Positions 6,170-13,163 of a DNA stretch of 26,899 nt are shown here, one piece after another. Every line of letters begins with the position of its first letter. Position 1 is the first letter of the stretch. Position numbers and translations under genes: made by a program. The notes beneath the pieces were generated by a model, which had not been told where the DNA came from, did no database searches, and worked only from the letters and a program-made list of their open reading frames with translations. Origin of the DNA: UBA12068 sp038318455 (GTDB lineage Bacteria; Patescibacteriota; Minisyncoccia; Moranbacterales; GWC2-37-73); the NCBI GenBank assembly GCA_038318455.1, contig JBBQCF010000009.1, positions 1 to 26,899 on the forward strand. The letters are read 5' to 3'.

Positions 6170-7939
6170 ATGTTAAAGAAAAAACCCGATAAAAACCTAG
6201 ATAAGGACTCAAATTTACAGTCGCCAAGTCTTTTTGGCTTGCTTGGTAGATACAAAAAAATCATTACTGTCCTTGTAGTGCTCACGATTATTGCTAATGG
6301 ATTAAGCATTTCTGTTCCAAAAATAATTGCCAGAGCTATTGATACTTATTCGGATGGTAATTTTATTATTACAAATCTTATTGTCGAATTTTCGATTGTT
6401 GCGCTGCTTATTTTTATTTTTACCTATCTGCAAAACATTGCACAAGTATATGCTTCAGAAAAGGTGGCTCGCGACATGCGTAATGATATTGTGGCAAAAA
6501 TTTCAGTCCAGCCATATTCCTATATTGAAACTGTAACGACAGCTAAACTCTTAACAAATCTTACTTCAGATGTTGATGCGGTAAAGACGTTTGTGTCGAT
6601 GGCTGTTTCTTCTATTATCTCATCAATTTTTTTGATTGTTGGTGTTTCAATATTACTTTTAATCACTGATTGGAAATTGGCATTGGTTGTACTTTCTGTC
6701 ACACCTGTTATCGCGGTAACTTTCTTTTTTGTATTTAAAAAAATACGTAAACTTTTTACGAGATCGCAAGAAGCAATTGATTGGCTCAATAAAGTTATAA
6801 GTGAAAATATTTTGGGTGCAGCACTGATTCGTCTGCTATATTCTCAAAAACATGAAAGCAAGAAATTTTTAGCCGCAAACACCGAGGCAAAAAATATTAG
6901 TTTTGAAATATTAGCATTATTTTCTAGTCTTATTCCAGTTATCACATTTTTTACTAACCTTGCAGTGCTTGCAATAGTCATATTGGGAGGGTATTTCGTT
7001 ATTCAAAATTCAATGTCACTTGGCAACTTTACTGCTTTTAACAGTTATCTCGCCATTCTTATTTTCCCAATACTTATTTTGGGATTCATTAGTAATCTTA
7101 TTGCTCAAGCGCAAGCTTCTTATGTTCGAATTGCTAAAGTCCTGGGCGCTCCTATTGAAAAGAAAACAGGCGGCATAGTTGCAACACTAACAGGAAACAT
7201 TGAAATAAAAAATGTAACAGTTAATTTGGGAGGAAAATTGGCACTGAAAGAGGTTTCTTTTTTCATTAAGGCTGGAAGCAAAACAGCAATTATTGGCCCA
7301 ACAGCTGCAGGTAAAACACAATTACTCTATTTATTGACGGGACTTTTATCGCCAACATCTGGCGAAATACTTTTTGATGGCAAAAACATTAATGAATATG
7401 ACAAAGAAAGTTTGCATAGTCAAATTGGTTTTGTTTTTCAAGATAGTTCGATGTTTAATTTGAGTTTGCGAGAAAACATTGCTTTTAGTAATAAAGTTAA
7501 AGATGAAAACATTGAAAAAGCGATAAAAGCATCTGAACTTTCTGACTATATCTCTTCTTTGCCACAAAAATTAGACACCATTGTTTCAGAACGAGGAACT
7601 AGTCTTTCTGGGGGACAAAAGCAGCGCATTATGCTAGCTAGGGCGCTCGCCCTAAACCCTGGGATATTACTGTTGGATGATTTTACTGCTCGCGTTGACG
7701 CTAACACAGAGAGAAAAATTCTTAACAATATTGCCAAGGATTATGCAGGGCTTACACTTTTATCGGTTACTCAAAAAATTTCATCAATTGAACATTACGA
7801 TCAAATCATTCTTTTGATGGAAGGAGAATTGCTAGCAAAAGGTACCCACAATGAGTTGCTAAAATCTTCTCCGGAATATGTTCAAATTTATCAATCACAA
7901 AAAAGCATCAATCAATATGAATTAAGTAGTGAAAAATAA
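6170..7939 (+). CDS. ABC exporter half-transporter, degenerate-site subunit
   Basis: A 589-aa half-exporter with a six-helix transmembrane domain (about 30-320) fused to an ATPase domain (about 340-585). It has Walker A GPTAAGKT (376-383) and an intact signature LSGGQ (479-483). Two catalytic positions are changed: the residue after the Walker B Asp503 is Asp504 instead of Glu, and the switch His is Gln535 (SVTQ). The same two changes mark the degenerate subunit of heterodimeric exporters such as TM287/288. The partner gene starts 4 bases downstream and has canonical Glu and His, so the two form one transporter. Likely substrates are drugs, lipids or peptides, but none can be assigned. Confidence 0.93.
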   Translation: MLKKKPDKNLDKDSNLQSPSLFGLLGRYKKIITVLVVLTIIANGLSISVPKIIARAIDTYSDGNFIITNLIVEFSIVALLIFIFTYLQNIAQVYASEKVARDMRNDIVAKISVQPYSYIETVTTAKLLTNLTSDVDAVKTFVSMAVSSIISSIFLIVGVSILLLITDWKLALVVLSVTPVIAVTFFFVFKKIRKLFTRSQEAIDWLNKVISENILGAALIRLLYSQKHESKKFLAANTEAKNISFEILALFSSLIPVITFFTNLAVLAIVILGGYFVIQNSMSLGNFTAFNSYLAILIFPILILGFISNLIAQAQASYVRIAKVLGAPIEKKTGGIVATLTGNIEIKNVTVNLGGKLALKEVSFFIKAGSKTAIIGPTAAGKTQLLYLLTGLLSPTSGEILFDGKNINEYDKESLHSQIGFVFQDSSMFNLSLRENIAFSNKVKDENIEKAIKASELSDYISSLPQKLDTIVSERGTSLSGGQKQRIMLARALALNPGILLLDDFTARVDANTERKILNNIAKDYAGLTLLSVTQKISSIEHYDQIILLMEGELLAKGTHNELLKSSPEYVQIYQSQKSINQYELSSEK

Positions 7940-7943
7940 TTTT

Positions 7944-9719
7944 ATGAATTATTCTCTTAGTAAGACTGATATAGAAAAGGAAGAGCAAAAGGGTGTCTTG
8001 ATAATGGCTTGGCGTCGAATTGCGCCATTGATGGCCGAAGAGAAGCGCTCGGTAGTAATAGCATTTATTGCAATATTAGTAAGTTCAGCTGTTTCCTTGA
8101 GTGTGCCTATTATTATTGCGCATATTGTGGATAGGTATATTGCTCAAAAAAACTTTCAGGGAATTTTGCTGTTCTCGGGAATTCTAGCTGCATTTTTTGT
8201 TGTCGGCTTAATTTCAAATTACGTGCAAATTATAACTATGGGAGGTGTTGGTAGGCGACTTCTTTTTAGTCTTCGCAATAAAATATTTGAAAAGTTGCAA
8301 GAACTGCCCGTGGCTTTTTTTAATCAAAATAAATCAGGAGATCTCATCTCTCGTATAAATAATGATACTGATAAATTAAATCAGTTTTTTTCGCAAGCCT
8401 TAATGCAATTTTTCAGTAACATTATTTTAATAGTAGGTACGGGAATTTTTATTATTTTTATTAATCCCAAGCTGGGACTTATTGCGCTTGTGCCTGCTTT
8501 TATTGCTCTTATTGCAACTCAACTACTTAATCCTTGGATCAAGAGAACTAGCCTTAAAAGTCTTAGAGCGCTTGGAGGCATGAGCGGAGAAATTCAAGAA
8601 AGTATTAATAATTTTAAAGTAATCGTGGCATTTAATCGATTGGATTATTTTAGAAATAAATTTAAAGAAGCTAATGAGATTAATTATGCAGCCTCAATCT
8701 CGGCAGGAGTTGCAAGCAATATATTCAATCCTATTTATAGTCTTGCTTCCTCTCTGGCTCAACTCATGGTTTTGACGTATGGAATTTATCTAATATCGAC
8801 AAATCACTTCACAGTGGGATTACTTATTGGATTTTTACTTTATGTTAATAACTTTTATGGTCCACTTAGGCAACTTGCATCAGTCTGGCCCTCACTTCAA
8901 TTAGCGCTAGCTGGGCTAGACCGTATTTCAGAAGTGCTAAACCTTAAATCTGACGTAATGATCATGCCGGAAAAGGTTGAGAAAAAAGTTTTATCAAAAA
9001 ATGCAGTTTTGGAATTTAAAAATGTATTTTTCGGTTATGAAGAAAGTAAAAATGTTCTAAAAAATATTAATTTTATACTTGAAAAGGGAAAAACGTACGC
9101 CTTAGTTGGGCCGACAGGTGGCGGAAAAACAACCACAGCATCTTTAATGGCTCGTCTTTATGATCCAACCAGTGGAGCTATTTTTTTGGAAGGCAAGGAT
9201 ATTCGATGCTGGAAAGCTGAAAAAAGAGTTGAGAAAATTGGTTTTATTCTGCAAGAGCCTTTTTTATTTAATGGTACGCTGCGCGAAAACATATTATATG
9301 GTAATAAGAATCATCAGGAATATTCAAATGATGAATTAGAGAAAATATTGGAAAAAGCCCAGCTCTCAACGCTGCTTTCAAGATTTTCTGAAGGTCTTGA
9401 TACAAATGTCGTGTCAGGTGGAGATGCTATTAGTTTAGGACAAAAACAATTAATTGCTTTTATTAGAGCAGTTCTTCGCAGTCCTGATATTTTAATTTTA
9501 GATGAAGCAACAGCAAACATCGACACTGTCACGGAAAAATTACTTGAAGAAATTATTGATAAACTTCCTAAAGAAACGACAAAGGTTATTATTGCACATA
9601 GACTTAATACTATTGAAAATGCTGACGAAATATTTTTTGTGAATGCTGGGGAAGTCACACAAGCTGGATCTATGAAAAATGCAGTTGATATGCTTTTGCA
9701 CGGAAAAAGACAAAGCTAG
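7944..9719 (+). CDS. ABC exporter half-transporter, consensus-site subunit
   Basis: From ATG 7944 this is 591 aa: six membrane helices (about 25-320), then an ATPase domain. Walker A is GPTGGGKTT (389-397), Walker B has Asp520 and catalytic Glu521, and the switch His is His552 (IAHRL). Its signature is ISLGQ (496-500) instead of LSGGQ. In the dimer this altered signature faces the degenerate Walker site of the upstream subunit, while the intact LSGGQ of the upstream subunit completes the active site here, exactly as expected for asymmetric exporters. A GTG at 7929 in the same frame would overlap the upstream gene by 11 bases and add five residues; neither start has a Shine-Dalgarno sequence. 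Confidence 0.93.
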   Translation: MNYSLSKTDIEKEEQKGVLIMAWRRIAPLMAEEKRSVVIAFIAILVSSAVSLSVPIIIAHIVDRYIAQKNFQGILLFSGILAAFFVVGLISNYVQIITMGGVGRRLLFSLRNKIFEKLQELPVAFFNQNKSGDLISRINNDTDKLNQFFSQALMQFFSNIILIVGTGIFIIFINPKLGLIALVPAFIALIATQLLNPWIKRTSLKSLRALGGMSGEIQESINNFKVIVAFNRLDYFRNKFKEANEINYAASISAGVASNIFNPIYSLASSLAQLMVLTYGIYLISTNHFTVGLLIGFLLYVNNFYGPLRQLASVWPSLQLALAGLDRISEVLNLKSDVMIMPEKVEKKVLSKNAVLEFKNVFFGYEESKNVLKNINFILEKGKTYALVGPTGGGKTTTASLMARLYDPTSGAIFLEGKDIRCWKAEKRVEKIGFILQEPFLFNGTLRENILYGNKNHQEYSNDELEKILEKAQLSTLLSRFSEGLDTNVVSGGDAISLGQKQLIAFIRAVLRSPDILILDEATANIDTVTEKLLEEIIDKLPKETTKVIIAHRLNTIENADEIFFVNAGEVTQAGSMKNAVDMLLHGKRQS

Positions 9720-9745
9720 GCAACTCTCCTGCTTCCATAAAGACT

Positions 9746-9755
9746 GTGATATACT
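9746..9755 (+). promoter_or_regulatory. Extended -10 promoter of the tspO operon
   Basis: TATACT at 9750-9755 is preceded by TGTG. The predicted start near 9762 gives a 19-base leader before ATG 9781. Confidence 0.55.
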
Positions 9756-9780
9756 TAAAAAATAAATTAACAATAAAAAT

Positions 9781-10179
9781 ATGAACGATTCTTACAGTTG
9801 GTATTCAACTTTAATAAAACCATCTTGGTCTCCTCCGGGTTGGCTTTTCGGGCCCGTATGGACAGTTTTGTATGTTATTATTGCTTTTAGCTTTGGAACC
9901 GTTTTTTACAAAGCATTTACTGGAAAATTGTCGTGGATTATTGCTCTTCCATTTATTCTTAATCTTATTTTCAACTTTGCCTTTACTCCACTGCAATTTG
10001 GACTCAAAAATAATTTATTTGCAGCTGTAGACATCTTGCTGGTATTAGCAACCCTTATTTGGGCAATGATTTCCATTTGGCCTCATTTTCGCTGGATTGC
10101 GTATATCAACATTCCATACCTTGCCTGGGTTTTATTTGCTACGATTTTGCAATTAACAATCACTTATTTAAATAGATAA
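9781..10179 (+). CDS. tspO: TspO/MBR family tryptophan-rich membrane protein
   Basis: TspO proteins are five-helix membrane proteins that bind porphyrins and act in stress signalling or photo-oxidative tetrapyrrole breakdown. This 132-aa copy has the family N-terminus, with KPSWSPPGWLFGPVWTVLY at residues 13-31, and a Trp- and Pro-rich helix pattern to the end (IPYLAWVLFA). It is shorter than the usual 150-160 aa, mainly in the N-terminal helix and loops. It shares a transcript with the Pyr_excise-family gene 5 bases on. CPR bacteria generally do not make tetrapyrroles, so scavenged porphyrin is a plausible ligand; this is inference. Confidence 0.92.
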   Translation: MNDSYSWYSTLIKPSWSPPGWLFGPVWTVLYVIIAFSFGTVFYKAFTGKLSWIIALPFILNLIFNFAFTPLQFGLKNNLFAAVDILLVLATLIWAMISIWPHFRWIAYINIPYLAWVLFATILQLTITYLNR

Positions 10180-10184
10180 ATATT

Positions 10185-10523
10185 ATGCGAGTTTGGGATA
10201 TTCATCCAAAATATTTATGTCGAAAACATTTGCTAGCAGAACATCGTGAGCTGCACGGCCTTTGGAACATTCTAACTAAACATGGAGGTAAAGGAGGATA
10301 TTCCCATCATCCAGAAACTCTTCGTTGGGTTGGAAAAGAAAAAGCTTTATATGAAAGACACGAAGCACTTATAGCCGAATTTATTCGACGTGGATATAAG
10401 CACCATACACCTCTTGATGAGAATTTTGCCAAGGGAAAAAGTGAGCAGAATGTTTTTATAAATACAGTGGCAGAGCAAAAAATTATTTTACGCAATAAGC
10501 CGTGTGAGTGTTTTATGGAGTAA
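10185..10523 (+). CDS. Pyr_excise-family protein (T4 endonuclease V-like)
   Basis: The 112-aa protein begins MRVWDIHPKYLCRKHLLAEH, resembling the pyrimidine-dimer DNA glycosylase family (T4 endonuclease V/DenV fold). The AEHREL segment (residues 19-24) corresponds to the AEYREL of T4 endonuclease V that carries catalytic Glu23. T4 endonuclease V uses the amino group of Thr2 as nucleophile; here residue 2 is Arg, so the classical N-terminal nucleophile is absent unless a longer or processed N-terminus exists. Other family members of the MRxWxxHP type share this feature. It is cotranscribed with tspO. A damage-specific DNA glycosylase or DNA-binding role is likely but unproven. The C-terminus has CEC (residues 108-110). 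Confidence 0.75.
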   Translation: MRVWDIHPKYLCRKHLLAEHRELHGLWNILTKHGGKGGYSHHPETLRWVGKEKALYERHEALIAEFIRRGYKHHTPLDENFAKGKSEQNVFINTVAEQKIILRNKPCECFME

Positions 10524-10540
10524 GTTTTTATAAATGATGT

Positions 10541-10546
10541 TATAAT
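10541..10546 (+). promoter_or_regulatory. -10 element for the bacteriohemerythrin gene
   Basis: TATAAT with predicted start at about 10553. That leaves a 27-base leader before ATG 10580 and makes the in-frame GTG at 10553 an unlikely start because it coincides with +1. Confidence 0.5.
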
Positions 10547-10579
10547 AACTTTGTGAGGATATTAATAATTACAAAAAAT

Positions 10580-10990
10580 ATGAAAGCTATAAAATGGGAA
10601 AATGAAATGAGCGTTGGTGTGAAAAAAATAGATGAGCAACATGCATATTTTATTGATCTTATTAATGACCTCTATGATGCCACGATGCAAGGAAAAATAG
10701 ATATTGCATTTGATGAAATAATCAAGAAATTATCAGATTATGCTAAAATACATTTTCAAACAGAAGAAAAATATTTCGATGAATTTAAATATGAAAATAG
10801 TGTTGAACATAAAAAAATACACGCCGAATTGCTTAAGCAAATCGAAGCTTTTCACAGAGAGCACCAAGAATTCAGCAAAATAGATCTATCATTGAGGTTA
10901 TTGGATTTCTTGGAAGATTGGTTAGTGGATCATTTAGAGAGTGAAGATAAGCAGTACATGGAGTGTTTTAAATCTCATGGACTGAAATAG
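10580..10990 (+). CDS. Bacteriohemerythrin
   Basis: A 136-aa four-helix oxygen-binding protein with a di-iron centre. All ligand motifs are visible: His21, HxxxE as His58/Glu62, HxxxH as His77/His81, and HxxxxD as His118/Asp123. The N-terminal Trp-rich start (IKWENEMSVGVKKIDEQH) is typical. It is cytosolic, with no signal peptide or fused domain. Likely roles are oxygen storage, scavenging or sensing, fitting rubrerythrin and MsrBA nearby. I chose ATG 10580 because it matches the family's usual N-terminus; a GTG at 10553 would add nine residues. Confidence 0.95.
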   Translation: MKAIKWENEMSVGVKKIDEQHAYFIDLINDLYDATMQGKIDIAFDEIIKKLSDYAKIHFQTEEKYFDEFKYENSVEHKKIHAELLKQIEAFHREHQEFSKIDLSLRLLDFLEDWLVDHLESEDKQYMECFKSHGLK

Positions 10991-11033
10991 TTTTTACCAT
11001 TATTTGAGCAATAATTTTTTAGAATTTTCAATA

Positions 11034-11062
11034 TTGACAAAACAGCGAAGATAGAATAAGAT
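11034..11062 (+). promoter_or_regulatory. Strong promoter of the 11147 gene
   Basis: A perfect TTGACA (11034-11039) is 17 bases from TAAGAT (11057-11062). The ~78-base leader contains a perfect 8-bp inverted repeat TTGCAATC/GATTGCAA (11096-11103 and 11107-11114) with a 3-base spacer, possibly an operator or small hairpin. Confidence 0.65.
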
Positions 11063-11146
11063 GTATAGATATTGTTTTTTTGAAAAATTCAATGATTGCA
11101 ATCATAGATTGCAACATAAAACCACGCAGCACAAGGAGAAAACACC

Positions 11147-11584
11147 ATGTTTGAGAAAAAAGAGAAGAAGGAAATGTTTGTGACAGCGGTAATTGAGAAG
11201 TTGGGTGCGGGTAACTCATATTTCTTGCTGGGAGATATGATGCCTAAAGAAGTTGTGGAGGCATTTGTTTTTAAAGATTGGAAAAATGTTTTTTCTTCCG
11301 CTCATTATGCGAAAGATGAAAATGCCAAAAAGCTTGCTTTTACTAAACTCAAGGAGAAAGCTGTCACTTTCACCGAACTTGCCTTTGTCTATGTTTGTGG
11401 GGAAGACGCAGAAATTGCAGCGCATGATTTATCTCGCATATTAGAAATGGCAACTCCTATGCGTTGGCTGGAGCTTTATGCGGAAATTCATTATGTTGGC
11501 TATGCTATTCTGGAGAGAGTAGATGTTATTGAAAAAATGGCAAAGCATGCCATCATAATGGAAGTTACTAAAAATCACAATTAA
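11147..11584 (+). CDS. Hypothetical protein, 145 aa, with strong Shine-Dalgarno
   Basis: I do not recognise this family. It is a soluble, mostly helical protein with a charged N-terminus (MFEKKEKKE) and two Cys-free helices between residues 45 and 75; Cys105 is the only cysteine I see, apart from none in a metal-like motif. Unlike its neighbours it has a clear AAGGAG 9 bases before the ATG, a near-consensus promoter, a long leader with an inverted repeat, and a long terminator right after the stop (11584-11629). That is a complete monocistronic unit built for strong or regulated expression. It may be recently acquired, or a highly expressed lineage-specific protein; codon use looks similar to the rest. 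Confidence 0.75.
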   Translation: MFEKKEKKEMFVTAVIEKLGAGNSYFLLGDMMPKEVVEAFVFKDWKNVFSSAHYAKDENAKKLAFTKLKEKAVTFTELAFVYVCGEDAEIAAHDLSRILEMATPMRWLELYAEIHYVGYAILERVDVIEKMAKHAIIMEVTKNHN

Positions 11585-11629
11585 AAACCCACCAGCAGAA
11601 AACCTGCTTCGGTGGGTTTTCTTTTTTTT
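11584..11629 (+). terminator. Strong intrinsic terminator
   Basis: AAAACCCACC (11584-11593) plus AGCAG (11594-11598) pair with CTGCT (11604-11608) and GGTGGGTTTT (11611-11620), a 15-bp stem with a 2-base bulge. A T-rich run to 11629 follows. Confidence 0.9.
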
Positions 11630-11656
11630 GTTTAAAATTTTAGAAAAATAGTTCAG

Positions 11657-11710
11657 TTGACAGCCTGCTGCTTATTATATAATATACCCTATGGGGGTAT
11701 ATTATATAAT
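11657..11710 (+). promoter_or_regulatory. Promoter with embedded CsoR/CstR-like operator palindrome
   Basis: TTGACA (11657-11662) is followed at 17 bases by TAATAT (11680-11685), or at 15 by TATAAT (11678-11683). Overlapping the -10 is a perfect 16-bp inverted repeat: ATTATATAATATACCC (11674-11689) and its complement at 11695-11710, with spacer TATGG. The centre, ATACCC-TATGG-GGGTAT, has the C-tract/G-tract form of operators bound by CsoR/CstR/FrmR (DUF156) repressors. The position over the -10 predicts repression. No such regulator gene is in this window. Confidence 0.75.
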
Positions 11711-11731
11711 TTAAATAAAAAACAAATAGCT

Positions 11732-12808
11732 ATGCTTAAATTTTATGCGATAAAATTATTAGACAGTATCGGGCAAAAACTTATTTGGTGGATTTTCTTT
11801 GCTGTGATTTTTGGATTGGTCAGTGTAAAAATGTTTGGTGGTTTCGCTTTTTCATCCATTATTTGTTTGTTCGCAGCCCTTGTGATGATTTATCCTTCTT
11901 TAGTCCCACTTCAATTTGATAAACTTAAATATGCCCACAAGAATGTTGGCATAATATCTTTTTCTCTATTTTTGAATTTTATTATAGCGCCACTGATAGC
12001 ATTTATTGTGGGCTATATTTTTCTTGGAGACAATATTCCTATGTGGATTGGTTTGATGCTCATTTCTTTTTTGCCGGGAGGCGGGATGGCGACAACTTGG
12101 GCCTTGAAATCAAAAGCGGACATGCCTACCGTGGTTGGAATTATTTTTGCCAATCTCATGGCAGCAGTTTTTATCGTGCCGGCTGCACTTTCTTTCATGT
12201 TGCAAAAATTACCAAAAATTGAAAAAATTGTTGAAAATGGATCATGTGCTGTGGACAATGCTACCAAGGGAACATTGTCATGTCTGTCGGGAAGTGGGGA
12301 TATCAGTCCTATGAAGATAATAGTGCCAATTATTTTTATTGTTGTTTTTCCTCTCGTCTTGGCTTATTTTACTCAACGTATCTTAATAAAAAATAAGGGT
12401 GTAATATATTTTGAGCGCATCAAGCCAATGTTTATAAAAATAAGCAATCTTGGGTTGGTAGCAGTGCTGGCAATTTTGATGGGACTTAAGAGTAATGAGG
12501 TTATCTTTATTCATCCGGAAATGATATTTTCTTCGCTATTACCATTAATAATATTTTATTTTGTACAATTAGCATTAGGATTATTTATTTATAAATTTTA
12601 TCCCAATGAAAAAGGACGCGCTTTAGTATGGGGAACATATTTGCGCTATATCACCTTGGCATTGGGACTTGCTACCTCGCTAATATATCAAGATGGATCA
12701 TTGAGCGTTATTATTATCATAATAATATTGGCATATTTCATCCAGATCCCGTCATCTTTCTGGTTGGCAAGATATTTTGCTAGACATTCTGATGCAAAGA
12801 CATTTTAA
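11732..12808 (+). CDS. BASS-superfamily transporter (bile acid:Na symporter/ACR3-like)
   Basis: A 358-aa integral membrane protein with about ten helices, resembling bacterial members of the bile-acid:sodium symporter and arsenite-resistance ACR3 superfamily. The helix-break motif LPGGGMATTWALKSKADMPT (residues ~114-133) matches the conserved PGG...S/T...A region of this fold. The Cys that ACR3 uses in its PCTAM motif is absent, so arsenite export is not supported. The loop near residues 170-190 has two Cys 12 residues apart (in GSCAVDN and TLSCLSG). The ATG at 11732 is chosen because the in-frame start at 11657 lies in the promoter. Expression is probably controlled by the overlapping palindrome. 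With the following DUF2892 gene, sulfur compounds or a metal are possible cargoes. Confidence 0.78.
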   Translation: MLKFYAIKLLDSIGQKLIWWIFFAVIFGLVSVKMFGGFAFSSIICLFAALVMIYPSLVPLQFDKLKYAHKNVGIISFSLFLNFIIAPLIAFIVGYIFLGDNIPMWIGLMLISFLPGGGMATTWALKSKADMPTVVGIIFANLMAAVFIVPAALSFMLQKLPKIEKIVENGSCAVDNATKGTLSCLSGSGDISPMKIIVPIIFIVVFPLVLAYFTQRILIKNKGVIYFERIKPMFIKISNLGLVAVLAILMGLKSNEVIFIHPEMIFSSLLPLIIFYFVQLALGLFIYKFYPNEKGRALVWGTYLRYITLALGLATSLIYQDGSLSVIIIIIILAYFIQIPSSFWLARYFARHSDAKTF

Positions 12809-12814
12809 AGTAAT

Positions 12815-12825
12815 GGGTGTATAAT
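12815..12825 (+). promoter_or_regulatory. -10 element for the DUF2892 gene
   Basis: TATAAT (12820-12825) preceded by GGGTG. The predicted start near 12832 gives a leader of about 29 bases to ATG 12861. The gene could also be read through from the transporter, since no terminator lies between them. Confidence 0.5.
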
Positions 12826-12860
12826 TTATTTGGAAATTAATTATTTATTTAAACAAAATT

Positions 12861-13061
12861 ATGAAAAATGAAAGTGGTTTGGATAGAATAGGTAGAGTTA
12901 TTTTAGCTATAGTTTTTTTCTTTTTGGGAGGATATGTGCTTAACGGAGTTTTTAGTACTGTTGCGTATGCTTTATCATTGGTGATGCTTGTGACTGCTGC
13001 AACAGGTTTCTGTTTGCTGTATAAACTTTTCGGAATCGACACTACAAAGAACACAAAATAA
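12861..13061 (+). CDS. DUF2892 (YgaP-like) membrane protein
   Basis: A 66-aa protein with an N-terminal DRIGRVILA motif and two membrane helices (about 10-28 and 33-55) ending in TGFCLLYKLFGIDT. This is the DUF2892 domain, found alone or fused to rhodanese as in YgaP. In many bacteria DUF2892 proteins sit in persulfide or sulfide detoxification operons controlled by CstR-type repressors. That matches the operator upstream of the preceding transporter. The conserved Cys (residue 51) in the GFC motif is present. The exact role of the single-domain form is unknown. Confidence 0.88.
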   Translation: MKNESGLDRIGRVILAIVFFFLGGYVLNGVFSTVAYALSLVMLVTAATGFCLLYKLFGIDTTKNTK

Positions 13062-13070
13062 ATTTTAGAC

Positions 13071-13099
13071 TGGACAAATGCATTTTTTTGTGCTATACT
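13071..13099 (+). promoter_or_regulatory. Promoter for gldA (cassette copy 2)
   Basis: TGGACA (13071-13076) and TATACT (13094-13099), 17 bases apart, with TGTGC before the -10. Transcription should start near 13106, five bases before the hairpin at 13111. It is the second copy of the arrangement seen at 133-195. Confidence 0.75.
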
Positions 13100-13110
13100 T
13101 ATATTGTTGT

Positions 13111-13138
13111 AAAAGACGGGTGAAAGCCCGTCTTTTTT
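13111..13138 (+). promoter_or_regulatory. Promoter-proximal terminator-like hairpin, copy 2
   Basis: AAAAGACGGG (13111-13120) pairs perfectly with CCCGTCTTTT (13127-13136) around the loop TGAAAG, and a T-run follows. By shape it is a textbook terminator, yet it lies within the first 35 bases of the transcript from its own promoter and upstream of gldA. Confidence 0.75.
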
Positions 13139-13163
13139 TATTAATTAATTTAAAAACAAAAAA

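Noticed and set aside
10553..10579. GTG start adding nine residues to bacteriohemerythrin
   Set aside because: It coincides with the predicted transcription start, and the family's normal N-terminus begins at the ATG at 10580.
11732..12808. Arsenite exporter ACR3
   Set aside because: The conserved Cys of the ACR3 PCTAM motif is replaced by Gly in LPGGGM, and the promoter has no ArsR-type operator.
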